Made by a program: the position numbers and the translations under genes. The notes under the pieces are model-generated. The model searched no databases. It saw only the letters and a program-made list of their open reading frames with translations, and was not told the DNA's origin. From positions 1 through 64,000 of the forward strand of contig NZ_JAKMCS010000001.1 in the NCBI RefSeq assembly GCF_022662195.1: 64,000 bases of DNA, read 5' to 3'. Numbering within the stretch: the stretch's first letter is position 1; each line of letters starts with the position of its first letter. Of this stretch, positions 8,894 through 18,370 are shown one piece after another. The DNA is from Aestuariivivens insulae (GTDB taxonomy: Bacteria > Bacteroidota > Bacteroidia > Flavobacteriales > Flavobacteriaceae).

Positions 8894-9889
8894 TTATTGT
8901 TTTATCGAGATCATGTCTTTCCATGTCCTTATAAAATCCTTAAAGCTTGTTGTACCATTGGCCAATTCCAGATAAACAAAATCCCTAACAATTTGTTGTT
9001 GATCATTTTGCAAATATTCTAAGGGGGACTTACCATCCACTCTTGCCAACATCAGTAATAAGAGAAGGTGAATTAATTGGCTTTCAAACCGTTCTTCTCG
9101 GGCATGGTTTGACAATTCGGAGTAAGTTGCATAGGTTTCTTGGGCCAGAGCTATCAACTGAGCTGCCTTATCGGGGATATGCACAGCTTTGAGAATAAAA
9201 TGATTCAACAGGAAGGCCAGATCAAATATGGGGTCGCCATACCATGCGACTTCGCAATCCAGTAGGACGAAACGATCTTTGGACACCAAAATGTTTTTGG
9301 GACTGAAGTCTCCATGGACAAGGCATTTTTGGACTGACGCCAATCGCTTGGCTTCGGCATGAAAATAGGACTCTAACTTTGGGTGGGCTTCGGCCGTATA
9401 CAAAAGGTATGGCTCGATGCGCAACTCCTTAAAATTCTGCAAGGTGTCAAAAGTCTTCTTTGCTTCGATGTCTGCCGCGGAATAATTATGAATGGTGGCC
9501 ATAATTTTACCAGCCATTTGCCCGAATGATTTATTGATTTTTCCTTTCAATAGTAGATGCTTCCAATTGGAAAGACCACCTTCCAACATTTCCATGCAAA
9601 AAAAGTGATGTTGGTCATCACTAAAAAATACTTGAGGTACGGCTTCCGGCAGAATCTTTGCAACATATTTGAGGTACCGCAGTTCTATTTGGTTTCTTTT
9701 GACATCGGCGAACCAATCATCCTTGACCTTCAATTTTGGCAAAGCTCTTTTGACCACAAACTTGTTACTCCCGTCATCAATAAGAAGTAACTCACTTGAA
9801 ATTCCGCCACTAAGTGAACTTACTTTGACTGACGTGGAGTGTATTAGTTCTTTCTTTACCAAATAATTAATGAGTTGATTATGTTTCAT
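8894..9889 (-). CDS. APH/choline-kinase-fold small-molecule kinase
   Basis: 331 residues with the aminoglycoside-phosphotransferase fold. It has a possible ATP-binding lysine in FVVKRA (K47), the catalytic HGDFSPKNILV (H192-D194, N199) and the metal-binding DCEVAWYGDPIFDLAF (D211). APH-fold enzymes phosphorylate hydroxyls of many small molecules, so the fold alone gives no substrate. It sits between the FAH hydrolase and the divergent enolase in one transcription unit, so a glycerate or sugar-acid kinase is a better guess than antibiotic resistance. A glycerate 2-kinase role would feed the enolase directly. Function is inferred from context only. Confidence 0.75.
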   Translation of the reverse strand: MKHNQLINYLVKKELIHSTSVKVSSLSGGISSELLLIDDGSNKFVVKRALPKLKVKDDWFADVKRNQIELRYLKYVAKILPEAVPQVFFSDDQHHFFCMEMLEGGLSNWKHLLLKGKINKSFGQMAGKIMATIHNYSAADIEAKKTFDTLQNFKELRIEPYLLYTAEAHPKLESYFHAEAKRLASVQKCLVHGDFSPKNILVSKDRFVLLDCEVAWYGDPIFDLAFLLNHFILKAVHIPDKAAQLIALAQETYATYSELSNHAREERFESQLIHLLLLLMLARVDGKSPLEYLQNDQQQIVRDFVYLELANGTTSFKDFIRTWKDMISIKQ

Positions 9890-9941
9890 TGGTTTTATTC
9901 CCTGAATTTTGGTTGTTAAATCGATCTTTGGTTTCGTTCGA

Positions 9942-10787
9942 TTAAATGAACGTCTGTCTTTGATTGCCCAATCGTTCTATTTCCACTTCTACAATGTCAC
10001 CAGCTTTCAGATAGGTAGGAGGAGTTTTGCCAAAACCTACACCTGGAGGGGTTCCTGTGGTTATTATATCCCCTGCTTCCAATTTCATGAATTGTGAAAT
10101 ATAGTGTACTAAAAAAGCAGGCTTGAATATCATTGTTTTGGTATTGCCATTTTGCATGACCTCTCCATTAACTTTTAAAACCATTTTCAGGTCCAGTACA
10201 TCGGGGATGGAATCTGAAGTAACCAAATAGGGTCCAACGGGGCTAAATCCCGGACATGATTTACCTTTGACCCATTGACCTTGTCTTTCAACTTGGAATT
10301 CTCTTTCCGAAACATCATGCATAATGCAATAACCTGCAATTGCCTCCAAGGCTTCCTGCTCATTTTCTAGGTACAGCACATCTTTTTTCAACACTATGCC
10401 AAGTTCCACCTCCCAATCTGTCTTAGTACTATTTTTTGGTATTTGTACATTATCGTTTGGACCGTTCAAGGTATTTGTTGCTTTCATAAAAAGTATGGGT
10501 TCCGTCGGGATGGCCAAACCAGCTTCTTTGGCATGGTCAGTATAATTTAGCCCTACACATATAATCATATTTGGTCTTGCTATACAGGCTCCCCAACGTA
10601 TGTTTTTATCGACTTTCGGAAAAGCATTTGGGTTGTCCTTTAACATTGCTGTCAATTTGTTTAGACCATTACTGGCAAAAAAATTATGGTTCCAATCTTC
10701 AAAGTGCTCTGAACAATCTCTTCTATCTCCATTTATGAATACTCCAGGTTTTTCCTGTTCTTTTTCTCCAAATCGTATTAAATGCAT
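9942..10787 (-). CDS. FAH-family hydrolase (2,4-diketo-3-deoxy sugar acid type)
   Basis: 281 residues of the fumarylacetoacetate hydrolase family. Conserved marks are VGLNYTDHA (H85), the metal ligands in WEVELGIV (E126, E128) and D158 in MHDVSERE, and the TGTPPGVG loop near the end. Close relatives hydrolyse 2,4-diketo-3-deoxy-L-fuconate or -rhamnonate to pyruvate plus a hydroxy acid, and are typically encoded beside an SDR that makes the diketo acid. That is the arrangement here: it follows the SDR by 10 bp. The carbon skeleton of the substrate cannot be told from sequence. With a hexonate the second product would be glycerate. Confidence 0.8.
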   Translation of the reverse strand: MHLIRFGEKEQEKPGVFINGDRRDCSEHFEDWNHNFFASNGLNKLTAMLKDNPNAFPKVDKNIRWGACIARPNMIICVGLNYTDHAKEAGLAIPTEPILFMKATNTLNGPNDNVQIPKNSTKTDWEVELGIVLKKDVLYLENEQEALEAIAGYCIMHDVSEREFQVERQGQWVKGKSCPGFSPVGPYLVTSDSIPDVLDLKMVLKVNGEVMQNGNTKTMIFKPAFLVHYISQFMKLEAGDIITTGTPPGVGFGKTPPTYLKAGDIVEVEIERLGNQRQTFI

Positions 10788-10797
10788 ACTGTATAAT

Positions 10798-11586
10798 TTA
10801 AGTGTTAAGTGTTACAAATCCACCATCGATGGGATAATTGCTGCCTGTCATAAATGAGGCCTCATCACTACATAGATAGAGGACAAGATTGGCAATCTCC
10901 AAAGGTTTCCCCATTCTGCCTATCGGCTGGGTGTTTGAAAGCTTTTCAAACATTTCCGATTCTTGACCAGGGTAATATTTTGCCAAATAGCCGTCCACAA
11001 AGGGAGTGTGCACACGACCAGGGGATAAGCAATTGCACCGAATATTGTCCTGTACAAAATCCCTAGCGATGGAATAGGTCATGGTGGTGATGGCACCTTT
11101 ACTCGCTGAATAGGCAAATCTATTGGGAAGGCCAACTACGGTAGCAGCTGAAGCCATATTTACAATACAGCCTTTCTTCTGTTTTTTCATATACGGGATA
11201 CATGCAAAAACACAATTGTAAACTCCTTTGACATTGATTTTCATGATTTGGTCAAAATCATGTTCCTTGGTATCCTCCGCTGTTCCAATATGAGCTATAC
11301 CTGCGTTGTTAATCAATATATCAATACTTCCATTCTGATCATAAATTTTGTTTACAATAGATAAAACTTGTTTTTGGTCAGACACATCACAGGTCCAAAA
11401 ATGGCAATTACCGCCATCAGCTACTATTTCTATCGTGGAGGCCTCTCCTTTTTCTTGATTAATGTCCAAGATGTGTACAACAGCACCTTGTTCTGACAGT
11501 TTTTTGGATATAGCTAGGCCTATGCCATCGGCACCTCCTGTCACCAAGGCTATTTTGTTTGTCAAATCAAACATTTTATTTTTCAT
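10798..11586 (-). CDS. SDR-family dehydrogenase (sugar-acid type)
   Basis: 262-residue classical short-chain dehydrogenase. It has the nucleotide-binding TGGADGIG (16-23), NNAG (93-96), Ser146, and the catalytic Tyr159 and Lys163 in YSASK. An Asp after strand 2 (HILDIN, D41) favours NAD+ over NADP+. In related operons such an SDR oxidises C4 of a 2-keto-3-deoxy aldonate before FAH-type cleavage. The 10-bp gap to the FAH gene supports that pairing. It could instead act as an aldose dehydrogenase feeding the lactonase next door. The start may be the second Met (residue 5). Confidence 0.82.
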   Translation of the reverse strand: MKNKMFDLTNKIALVTGGADGIGLAISKKLSEQGAVVHILDINQEKGEASTIEIVADGGNCHFWTCDVSDQKQVLSIVNKIYDQNGSIDILINNAGIAHIGTAEDTKEHDFDQIMKINVKGVYNCVFACIPYMKKQKKGCIVNMASAATVVGLPNRFAYSASKGAITTMTYSIARDFVQDNIRCNCLSPGRVHTPFVDGYLAKYYPGQESEMFEKLSNTQPIGRMGKPLEIANLVLYLCSDEASFMTGSNYPIDGGFVTLNT

Positions 11587-11610
11587 AGTAATTATGTTAT
11601 TATGAATAGG

Positions 11611-12675
11611 TTAAAAGATGACGCAAACCGGTGTACCACAAGCTTCAATGGCTTGATTGTCATGTTTTGGGAGGCCAGTTTGTCTGTCCAGTTCAAAACT
11701 TGTCAAAGTATCCGAATTTTGATTAGCACAAATCAACCATTTCCCACTGGGGTCAATATTGAAATCCCTTGGTTCGTCTCCTTCTGTATTAAATCGTGAT
11801 TCAAAAAATAATTTTCCTGATTTTTGATCAATGGAGAAAACCGAAATACTGTTATGGATTCTATTTGAGATGTAGAGGGTTTTTCCATTGGGATGCAACC
11901 TTATGGCGGATGCTGAAGGCAGACCCGTATAATCTTTTGGAAGTGTTGGAATATCATCTATAAGTTCTAATATACCTGTTTTCTCATTATAGCGTAATGT
12001 AAGTACATGGGCGTTCAATTCGCAAATAAGATATACCAATGGATGTTTTTCCGAAAAAACCAGATGCCTCGGGCCATATCCCGGTGGCAATATGATTTTG
12101 CGAAGATCTGACTCTTCACCAGTCAGATTTTTTAAGTCCAGTAACCATATGGCATCACTGCCCAGGTCACAAACGTAGAGCCATCTTCCACTCGGGGAAA
12201 CTATGGCACAGTGCGCATGTGAATCTTCTTGCCTATCCTTATTGGGACCATTTCCCTGGAATTCATAGATGAAGTGTGCTGGCATCAAATTGCCATCGCA
12301 TATTTCGTATATAGAGAGTTTGCTGTCCAAGTAAGAGGTGGCAAATACCATAGGAGAAGCCCCATTCATTGTGCTTACATGACAGGTCGCTGTCCCTAAA
12401 GTGCTTTGGGACGAAAGTTTTAGCAAGGAAATGCCTTTTTCAATGCGATAAGCAAGAATATTGCCCGGATCAAAATATTCATCCGATGCGATCAAGAGTA
12501 GGTCTTCGCCTAGTTTGGTCATATAGGTGGAATTGACAATATTTTCATGTGTAACCAGTTTTCTCATCTGGCCTGAATTTATATCCAGGGACCAAACCGT
12601 CAATCCTTCACCGTTGATTTTAGGGAAGTATCCACCTTTTTTGGTATAAGAACCTACATAAAATAATTGATTCAC
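11611..12675 (-). CDS. Lactonase-family seven-bladed propeller (sugar lactonase)
   Basis: 354 residues of the lactonase/YbhE (6-phosphogluconolactonase) propeller family. Typical features are the start FYVGSYT, repeated blades ending in SIYE / WLLDL / ISVFSID, DSHAHCAIVSPSGRWLYVCDLGSD, the SASAIRLHPNGKTLYISNR blade and EPRDFNIDPSGKWLICANQ. There is no signal peptide, so it is cytoplasmic. Since neighbours act on free sugar acids, the likely role is opening an aldonolactone made by a dehydrogenase. It is separated by 24 bp from the SDR and by 173 bp from the UxuA-type gene. Confidence 0.8.
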   Translation of the reverse strand: MNQLFYVGSYTKKGGYFPKINGEGLTVWSLDINSGQMRKLVTHENIVNSTYMTKLGEDLLLIASDEYFDPGNILAYRIEKGISLLKLSSQSTLGTATCHVSTMNGASPMVFATSYLDSKLSIYEICDGNLMPAHFIYEFQGNGPNKDRQEDSHAHCAIVSPSGRWLYVCDLGSDAIWLLDLKNLTGEESDLRKIILPPGYGPRHLVFSEKHPLVYLICELNAHVLTLRYNEKTGILELIDDIPTLPKDYTGLPSASAIRLHPNGKTLYISNRIHNSISVFSIDQKSGKLFFESRFNTEGDEPRDFNIDPSGKWLICANQNSDTLTSFELDRQTGLPKHDNQAIEACGTPVCVIF

Positions 12676-12848
12676 TTTGCTTAGATTTGTATAATTTTCT
12701 AATTATCAACCTATTGGTTGCTTTGTGCCTATTACGATAACCCCTAAATCACATCATGCCAAAATGTTAACGTGTCCTCCCAAAGGCATTTTTGATGTTT
12801 TCTCAAATTTCCAAGTAATACGTAATCGAGTTAATCGTACTGGAGAAC

Positions 12849-13937
12849 TTAATTAGCCTTGATTTCTTTTTTGCTGGAATCCATCATTGCTTTAATATAT
12901 CCCATGGCAAATGCCATGCCTGTCACCCAAGGTGTTTGTGTACTCACTTGAGGAGCATGGTCCGGAATGATTACACCTTGAAAATCATTTTTTTTCAAAA
13001 TTTCCATGATTCGTTCAACGTCCATATCACCTTCGTCAATAAATGATTCTTTATAAGTTGGAACCTTGCCTTTTACATTTCGCAAATGGATATACCCTAT
13101 TTTATTATTTTTTGCAAAGTAATCAAGGGCTTCATAGACATTCGAATCTTCCATTTCACTTAACGTCCCCAAGCATAATTCCATTCGATGATTTGGGCTA
13201 TTGTAGAACTGCATGACATCTTTATAATGGTCAGGGTGATACCCCATTCTAGGTTGTTTTCTCATTTCTTTAATTGGTGGATCATCAGGGTGAAGGGCCA
13301 GGATAACACCGGCCTCCTCGGCAATAGGCAACAATTGAGACAGGAACTCTTTATATCTATTCACCAATTCATCATGGGTGATGGTTTCCAAAAAGCCCCC
13401 TGTCGCATTTTCGTCATAAACCATGTTCCATACCATTCCCTTGGGTATTGGGGCTTTAACCGCCTCTGATATACCTTCCATGCCAACAGAGATAGCTCCT
13501 CCTCTAGCGTATGGCCCAATGGTTCTTGCAGCAACACCGGCCAATGAAAAATTATATCCCATAATGGGAATACCGGCCTTTCCCATATTGCGTATCAGGA
13601 TTTTCAGGTTTTCGAACTGTTCTTTTTTCTTAGGTCCATCCAATAGGATATCATACCAAAATGCGGGACTGAAATTCTCCAAGGCCTCTAGTTCGAGATC
13701 GAATTTGGCCATCTCATCTTTAAGTGAGATAAGCTGTTCGTAAGACCAAACACTTGTTTCCTTTGCTATTCCCCATCCTTTGTCAATAGTGCCCAACGGT
13801 TGGTCATCCGAACCGGTGTCACTTTTGTGAAAATAATCCGTTAAATGGGCCACAATATGGGTTGCTCCCAATTGCCTGGCCATCTTATAATGCTCATCAT
13901 TCAGCATGTGGCTATATAGTCCAAAACCTAATTTCAT
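12849..13937 (-). CDS. UxuA-family mannonate dehydratase
   Basis: 362-residue TIM-barrel enzyme of the UxuA family, which dehydrates D-mannonate to 2-keto-3-deoxy-gluconate. Family marks are LALHPDDPP, a Cys in ELCLGTLSEM, the His of YIHLRNVKG, and IIPDHAPQ with D326-H327. From memory of characterised UxuA structures, these correspond to the Mn2+ ligands and catalytic His. This copy therefore looks catalytically complete. It is the first gene of the six-gene minus-strand operon, divergent from the DUF5054 operon across 366 bp. UxuA together with mannosidases suggests mannose as the starting sugar. Related family members have other aldonate substrates, so exact specificity is open. Confidence 0.78.
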   Translation of the reverse strand: MKLGFGLYSHMLNDEHYKMARQLGATHIVAHLTDYFHKSDTGSDDQPLGTIDKGWGIAKETSVWSYEQLISLKDEMAKFDLELEALENFSPAFWYDILLDGPKKKEQFENLKILIRNMGKAGIPIMGYNFSLAGVAARTIGPYARGGAISVGMEGISEAVKAPIPKGMVWNMVYDENATGGFLETITHDELVNRYKEFLSQLLPIAEEAGVILALHPDDPPIKEMRKQPRMGYHPDHYKDVMQFYNSPNHRMELCLGTLSEMEDSNVYEALDYFAKNNKIGYIHLRNVKGKVPTYKESFIDEGDMDVERIMEILKKNDFQGVIIPDHAPQVSTQTPWVTGMAFAMGYIKAMMDSSKKEIKAN

Positions 13938-14303
13938 TCGAATTTCTGTCTTAAATTTTAATAAAAGATTTAGCGCCTGTCAATCAAACAACCCCGATTT
14001 CTGATCTTTTAAAAAAGTTTTTGTGAACCAGGCAGCCCTTTTTTTGTAGGGTAAAATTATCGGTTTATTCCGCCAGCCTATTCTTTGGTTTTATCTTTTT
14101 TTGAATGAATATTAACCATCTTTTCTAATTCAGTAATAAATTTTATAGAATTAGTTTGTTGGCACACACCCATGTTAAAATACATTCAAAATGCGCAAAT
14201 TTCAAATCATCCGTCCGTATCTATAAATCATATATTTGATGATCACTTTTGAGACTGTTTGTTCTTAAAGTGGTGATTAAAATTTAAAGTTGTTTAGGAG
14301 TTT
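13938..14303. promoter_or_regulatory. Divergent intergenic region between two catabolic operons
   Basis: 366 bp without a convincing ORF, separating the minus-strand UxuA-led operon from the plus-strand DUF5054-led operon. A plus-strand TATATTTG box lies at 14231-14238, 65 bp before the ATG, and fits a Bacteroidetes -7 element. I see no clear -33 partner. No copy of the LacI operator found at 49,352-50,909 is present. Confidence 0.45.
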
Positions 14304-17018
14304 ATGAGATTTATAGTTTTTGCTTTAGGAAAATTGCGGGTTCACTTATTGGTGACATTGCTATTGGTTGTTGTCAAGTTAAATGCTCAATTTGAAGCTG
14401 TAGATATTGATGGGGGGTCCAATGAGAGCCAGGTTACAGATATTATTGTGGTTTTTAAGATGCATGTGGATGTGGGGTATACCGATTGGGGAGAGGGAGT
14501 GCTTCAAAAATACACTGGTTCTATGTTGGATGAAACCCTCAGGTCGTTGGAGGTCACTGCTGATTTACCAAAAGAGGAACAATTTGTTTGGACGATTCCA
14601 GGTTGGCCACTGAAATATATCATGGAAAACAGTCCAGAAAACAAAGGTGATGCGCTGGGTCGAGCGATCCAAAATGGGAGAGTGGTACCCCATGCTTTCG
14701 CCTTCAATGTACAGACCGAAGCTAGCGACCTGGAAAGCATGGTGCGTGGGTTTTCCTATACTTCTGATTTGAATAGGGGTTTTGGGTTGCCAGAGGCACG
14801 AGATGCGAAATTTACAGATGTCCCAAGTCATTCTTGGGCATTACCTACATTGCTAAGCAATGCAGGGGTGGATCTGCTCCACATAGGTTGTAACCCGGGC
14901 TCCGCTTCTCCCAAAGTTCCTACACTTTTTTGGTGGAAAGGACCGGATGGCTCCAAGTTGATGACATTCTATTGGTCAGAGTACTATGGTTCAGGGATTT
15001 TGCCTCCGAAAAATTGGCCCTATAAAACATGGTTGGCGATGATACATACACATGAAAATACAGGTTCGCCATCACCTGAAGATGTAGCTAAATTACTAAA
15101 GGAGACCAAAAAAAAACTGCCCAATGTGAATATCAAGATGGGTAGGTTATCTGATTTCTATGACAAGATTATGGAAGAAGGTCCTGATTTGCCCGTGGTT
15201 GAAGGGGATATGCCAGACACGTGGATTCATGGTTATATGTCCAATCCTATTGAAACCAAATTAAGTAAAAAACTTCAGCGCAAAACCTTCCATGTGGAAA
15301 CGTTGGGCACCATGATGAAGCAGTGGGGGGTTACGTCAAATTCAGAGGGAGAGCTCTTGCAACCTGCGATAGAAAACATGCTGTTGTATGATGAGCATAC
15401 ATTTGGGGCAGCCTTGTCACATGGGAACCAACATAAATGGACATATAACGATGAATTTAAAGTAAATAAGGCATTGGGTCATTACGATTATCTTGAAGCC
15501 ACATGGGTTGAAAAAAGAAACCGAATACGAAAGGCACAAAAAATTGTTGAGGCCATATTGAATCGCAAATTAAAAAAACTAGCTTCATCGGTCAACGTTG
15601 ATGGGAAAAGGATAGTAGTTTACAATCCCTCGGCTTGGGAGCGGGGTGGCAGGGTTAACATGTTTGCTGGGGTGTATGCCAAAGATTTCCATATTTACGG
15701 CCTTAAAGACCTTAGCACTGGTAAAATTACAAGAGTTTATGATGATAAAAACCTGCTAACATTTGATGTAGAAGCTATACCCGCGCAGGGCTATAAAACA
15801 TATATTCCCATTTTGGAACCAATTGCCGATAACCAGTCCATTGTAATGGACAAAACTACCAACATTATTGAGAATAAGTACTTTAAACTTCAAATTGACA
15901 AAGAAAAAGGTACGATTAAAACATTAGTCGACAAGCAAAATGGACGTGAGCTGGTAAATAGGGAAAGTGAGTACGGATTTGGAGCGTATTTTCTAGAACG
16001 CCCTGGGCAAAGAGTAATTGACCTTTACAATAAAAATTACATAAAACCAGGAGCGGAGAATTGGGCAAAACCTGAAATGATTCGCTCGTCAGTACCCTAT
16101 AAAGAGACTAAAATCTTTAAAGGCGGTTGTAATAAAATCACCTATTTAGATATGGGCAATGCGGTACGGGCCACTGTTTGGTGCAAACTTGGCGACAAAG
16201 ATGAGCAGTCCTATTTGATGAGCTATACGCTCTACGAAAATCAACCCTATGTTGAAATTAATTGGGGAGTTGATGGTAAAAAACCAAACGCCTTGCCCGA
16301 GGCAGGATGGATTTCATTTTCTTTTAATGTTGACAGTCCCGATTATAGGCTATACCGTACTGGTGGGATCGTAAATCCAAAAACGGATTTATTGGAAAAT
16401 TCCAATACTGATTATCATTTCTTAAATACATCGATGACACTTTTTGATGCAGATGGGAATGGAATTGGTCTGAATTCACCCGAGTCACCTGCCGTTAGTA
16501 TCGATGCGCCGGGACTATTTCAATTTACAGGGGACAAAAAACCAAAAACCGCCAACGTTTTTGTCAACCTTTTCAATAATCAATGGGGCACTAATTTTTC
16601 TGAATGGATTGAAGGCTCATTTTCTTCAAAAATGTACCTATGGAGTTATAAGGAATATGATTCGGAAAAAAGCTTCATCACGCCATCCGAAGAGACCAGG
16701 GTGCCGTTACAAGGGGTTTATTACGACGGAAAAGCTGGTGTACACCCTACTTCACAGAATGGAATAGGAATTAGCAAAAAAGGTGTTTTGGTCACTGCTT
16801 TTTACAAAAGCAAAGAGGGTACGATCTTAAGGCTTTGGGAACAGGCAGGAAAAGATGGGGCCTGTACTGTAAAGTTGACAAACGGCGGCAGTTTCGAAAG
16901 GGCATATAGATGTGATTTAAGAAATAATGTCATAGATAGCATAGGAGTTGAAATTGTTGACGATTCCTTTAGCTATGACCTTAAAAAGAATCAACCTGTA
17001 ACTTTTATTTTAAAATGA
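14304..17018 (+). CDS. GH38-like DUF5054 family secreted glycosidase
   Basis: 904 residues with a signal peptide ending near VKLNAQ. The N-terminal barrel starts DIIVVFKMHVDVGYTDW (H and D about residues 53 and 55), the DUF5054 version of the GH38 HxDxG metal site. At about residue 171 it has TDVPSHSW where GH38 enzymes have their nucleophile Asp. A late beta-rich region (residues about 520-900) matches the GH38 C-terminal sandwich. The family is distantly related to alpha-mannosidases, but its activity is not something I can state. The gene overlaps the next ORF by 4 nt (ATGA), so the two were co-translated before the next one decayed. Confidence 0.7.
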   Translation: MRFIVFALGKLRVHLLVTLLLVVVKLNAQFEAVDIDGGSNESQVTDIIVVFKMHVDVGYTDWGEGVLQKYTGSMLDETLRSLEVTADLPKEEQFVWTIPGWPLKYIMENSPENKGDALGRAIQNGRVVPHAFAFNVQTEASDLESMVRGFSYTSDLNRGFGLPEARDAKFTDVPSHSWALPTLLSNAGVDLLHIGCNPGSASPKVPTLFWWKGPDGSKLMTFYWSEYYGSGILPPKNWPYKTWLAMIHTHENTGSPSPEDVAKLLKETKKKLPNVNIKMGRLSDFYDKIMEEGPDLPVVEGDMPDTWIHGYMSNPIETKLSKKLQRKTFHVETLGTMMKQWGVTSNSEGELLQPAIENMLLYDEHTFGAALSHGNQHKWTYNDEFKVNKALGHYDYLEATWVEKRNRIRKAQKIVEAILNRKLKKLASSVNVDGKRIVVYNPSAWERGGRVNMFAGVYAKDFHIYGLKDLSTGKITRVYDDKNLLTFDVEAIPAQGYKTYIPILEPIADNQSIVMDKTTNIIENKYFKLQIDKEKGTIKTLVDKQNGRELVNRESEYGFGAYFLERPGQRVIDLYNKNYIKPGAENWAKPEMIRSSVPYKETKIFKGGCNKITYLDMGNAVRATVWCKLGDKDEQSYLMSYTLYENQPYVEINWGVDGKKPNALPEAGWISFSFNVDSPDYRLYRTGGIVNPKTDLLENSNTDYHFLNTSMTLFDADGNGIGLNSPESPAVSIDAPGLFQFTGDKKPKTANVFVNLFNNQWGTNFSEWIEGSFSSKMYLWSYKEYDSEKSFITPSEETRVPLQGVYYDGKAGVHPTSQNGIGISKKGVLVTAFYKSKEGTILRLWEQAGKDGACTVKLTNGGSFERAYRCDLRNNVIDSIGVEIVDDSFSYDLKKNQPVTFILK

Positions 17019-18262
17019 TGAGATCAATAAAGTTTTCTAAAATAAGAGTTAAAATAATCGTTCTTTCTCTATGTGCTGTATCAGCTTTTGAGCCATTAAC
17101 GGCCCAACAACCAACAATTTCAGCAATTAGCCCAACCCCTTTCTTTCCTGGACAAGAATCTGATAAAACCCTAAAGCAAATTGCAAAAATTAAGGTTGAG
17201 AATCGTGGCACTACAACTTCTTTACGTCTTAAGCTTGAATTAGCAGACTATGAAACCTTCATTACCGATTTTGGTGTAGTTGACTCTGGTAGTCATATTT
17301 TCAATGTTTTGGTTCCAGATGTTAAATCAGCCACAGATATGACCTTTACATTGCTCAATAAAGAAGGCCGATTATTGGATGGGAAACATATGACATGGCA
17401 GCCGCAAAAGAAATGGAAGATATATTATGCAGCCATCTCTCACCATGTTCTTGGCTTTATAACCTATTACCAAAATATAAGGAGAGGAGTACGGGAAGAA
17501 GGAATCGATCTAGCTCTTGAATATTATGAAGAAACTGATTCTTGGAGCGAAAATGACCAATTCAGGTGGAATATCGGAACCAGTGAGCCACTTTTTCGCT
17601 GGATGTCAAAACAAAAACCTGAGAAAATAAAAGAGCTAGAACGCAGAATACATAATACTGGAAGGAAGAATAGGGTTTTCAATAAAGAAGTGGGAAGCAT
17701 GGTATTAGATGAGATAAAGCATCATCTTGATTTTCTTCATCCGGAATCCATACAATGGAATCCCATCCAAGTTCTTGATAAAATGGGAAATGGGGAAGAC
17801 ATACTCTACTGTCCGCATTTGTTTGGTTATACCAACTATTCCCGAGAAGGATATACGAAATACGTTGTACATTTTACCCATAGTCCAGTTGGTAAACAAA
17901 AAAATATTTCAACACTACTTGGAGGCGTTGGGTTGGCGGTTTCTTCGAAATCCAATTATCCGTATATAGCGACCAATTTTGTGGAATCTGAAATACAAGA
18001 AGGTGTATTTACATTAAATGATGGACAACCAGGAAACATGATAGCTTGGCAGAATGAGAATAACAACGCTTTGTGCGGTAATTTCTTCAAAGACACCCTT
18101 TCAACCATAGAAAAAGCATACGTTAGACCAAAGCATACTGGGTGGAACGAATTTCAGGATCAAGGATGCGTTTTATTGCATGAGCGCATCCTAAAAAATA
18201 GGCCTCCGTCTAAAATCATGAATGATTTGAACGAACTATACAAATCAATCTATTGCCTGTAG
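17015..18262 (+). pseudogene. Chimeric ORF: GH38 N-terminus fused to solute-binding-protein C-terminus
   Basis: Residues 1-217 align with the start of a GH38 protein: signal peptide ending LTAQQ, a pre-domain, KKWKIYYAAISHHVLGF, and FRWNIGTSEPLFRWMSKQ as in the GH38 at 25009-28470 (KKWKVNFVQHSHTDIGY, FRWTCEASW). From about residue 218 (nt ~17,665) the sequence switches to something resembling the last ~195 residues of family 1 sugar-binding ABC proteins (LFGYTNYSREGY, LLGGVGLAVSSKS, GQPGNMIAW, VRPKHTGW). The metal-binding HxD reads HHV, so the Asp is lost and the catalytic domain ends early. The best explanation is an in-frame deletion joining two former neighbours. The joined frame is open, so a protein may still be made. 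Confidence 0.65.
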
Positions 18263-18283
18263 GCCGAAGTAGAAATCCAATGG

Positions 18284-18327
18284 AAAATTTATGTTTAGAA
18301 CACTTTAACAACTTGCACATAAATTTT
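18284..18327. repeat. 11-bp perfect inverted repeat before the six-hairpin glycosidase
   Basis: AAAATTTATGT (18284-18294) and ACATAAATTTT (18317-18327) are exact reverse complements with a 22-bp loop. TTTAGAACA also occurs twice as a direct repeat across it. It sits in the 108-bp gap between the chimeric pseudogene and the next gene. It could be an operator or an RNA hairpin. There is no U-run, so it is not an obvious terminator. Confidence 0.4.
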
Positions 18328-18370
18328 AGAACAACTCATAGAAAAATAAATATTAAAGACTCTTAATGAT

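Noticed and set aside
14050-14070. Possible further LacI site (ATAAACCGATAA on the minus strand)
   Set aside because: Only half of the palindrome is present; the symmetric arm TTTAG is absent.
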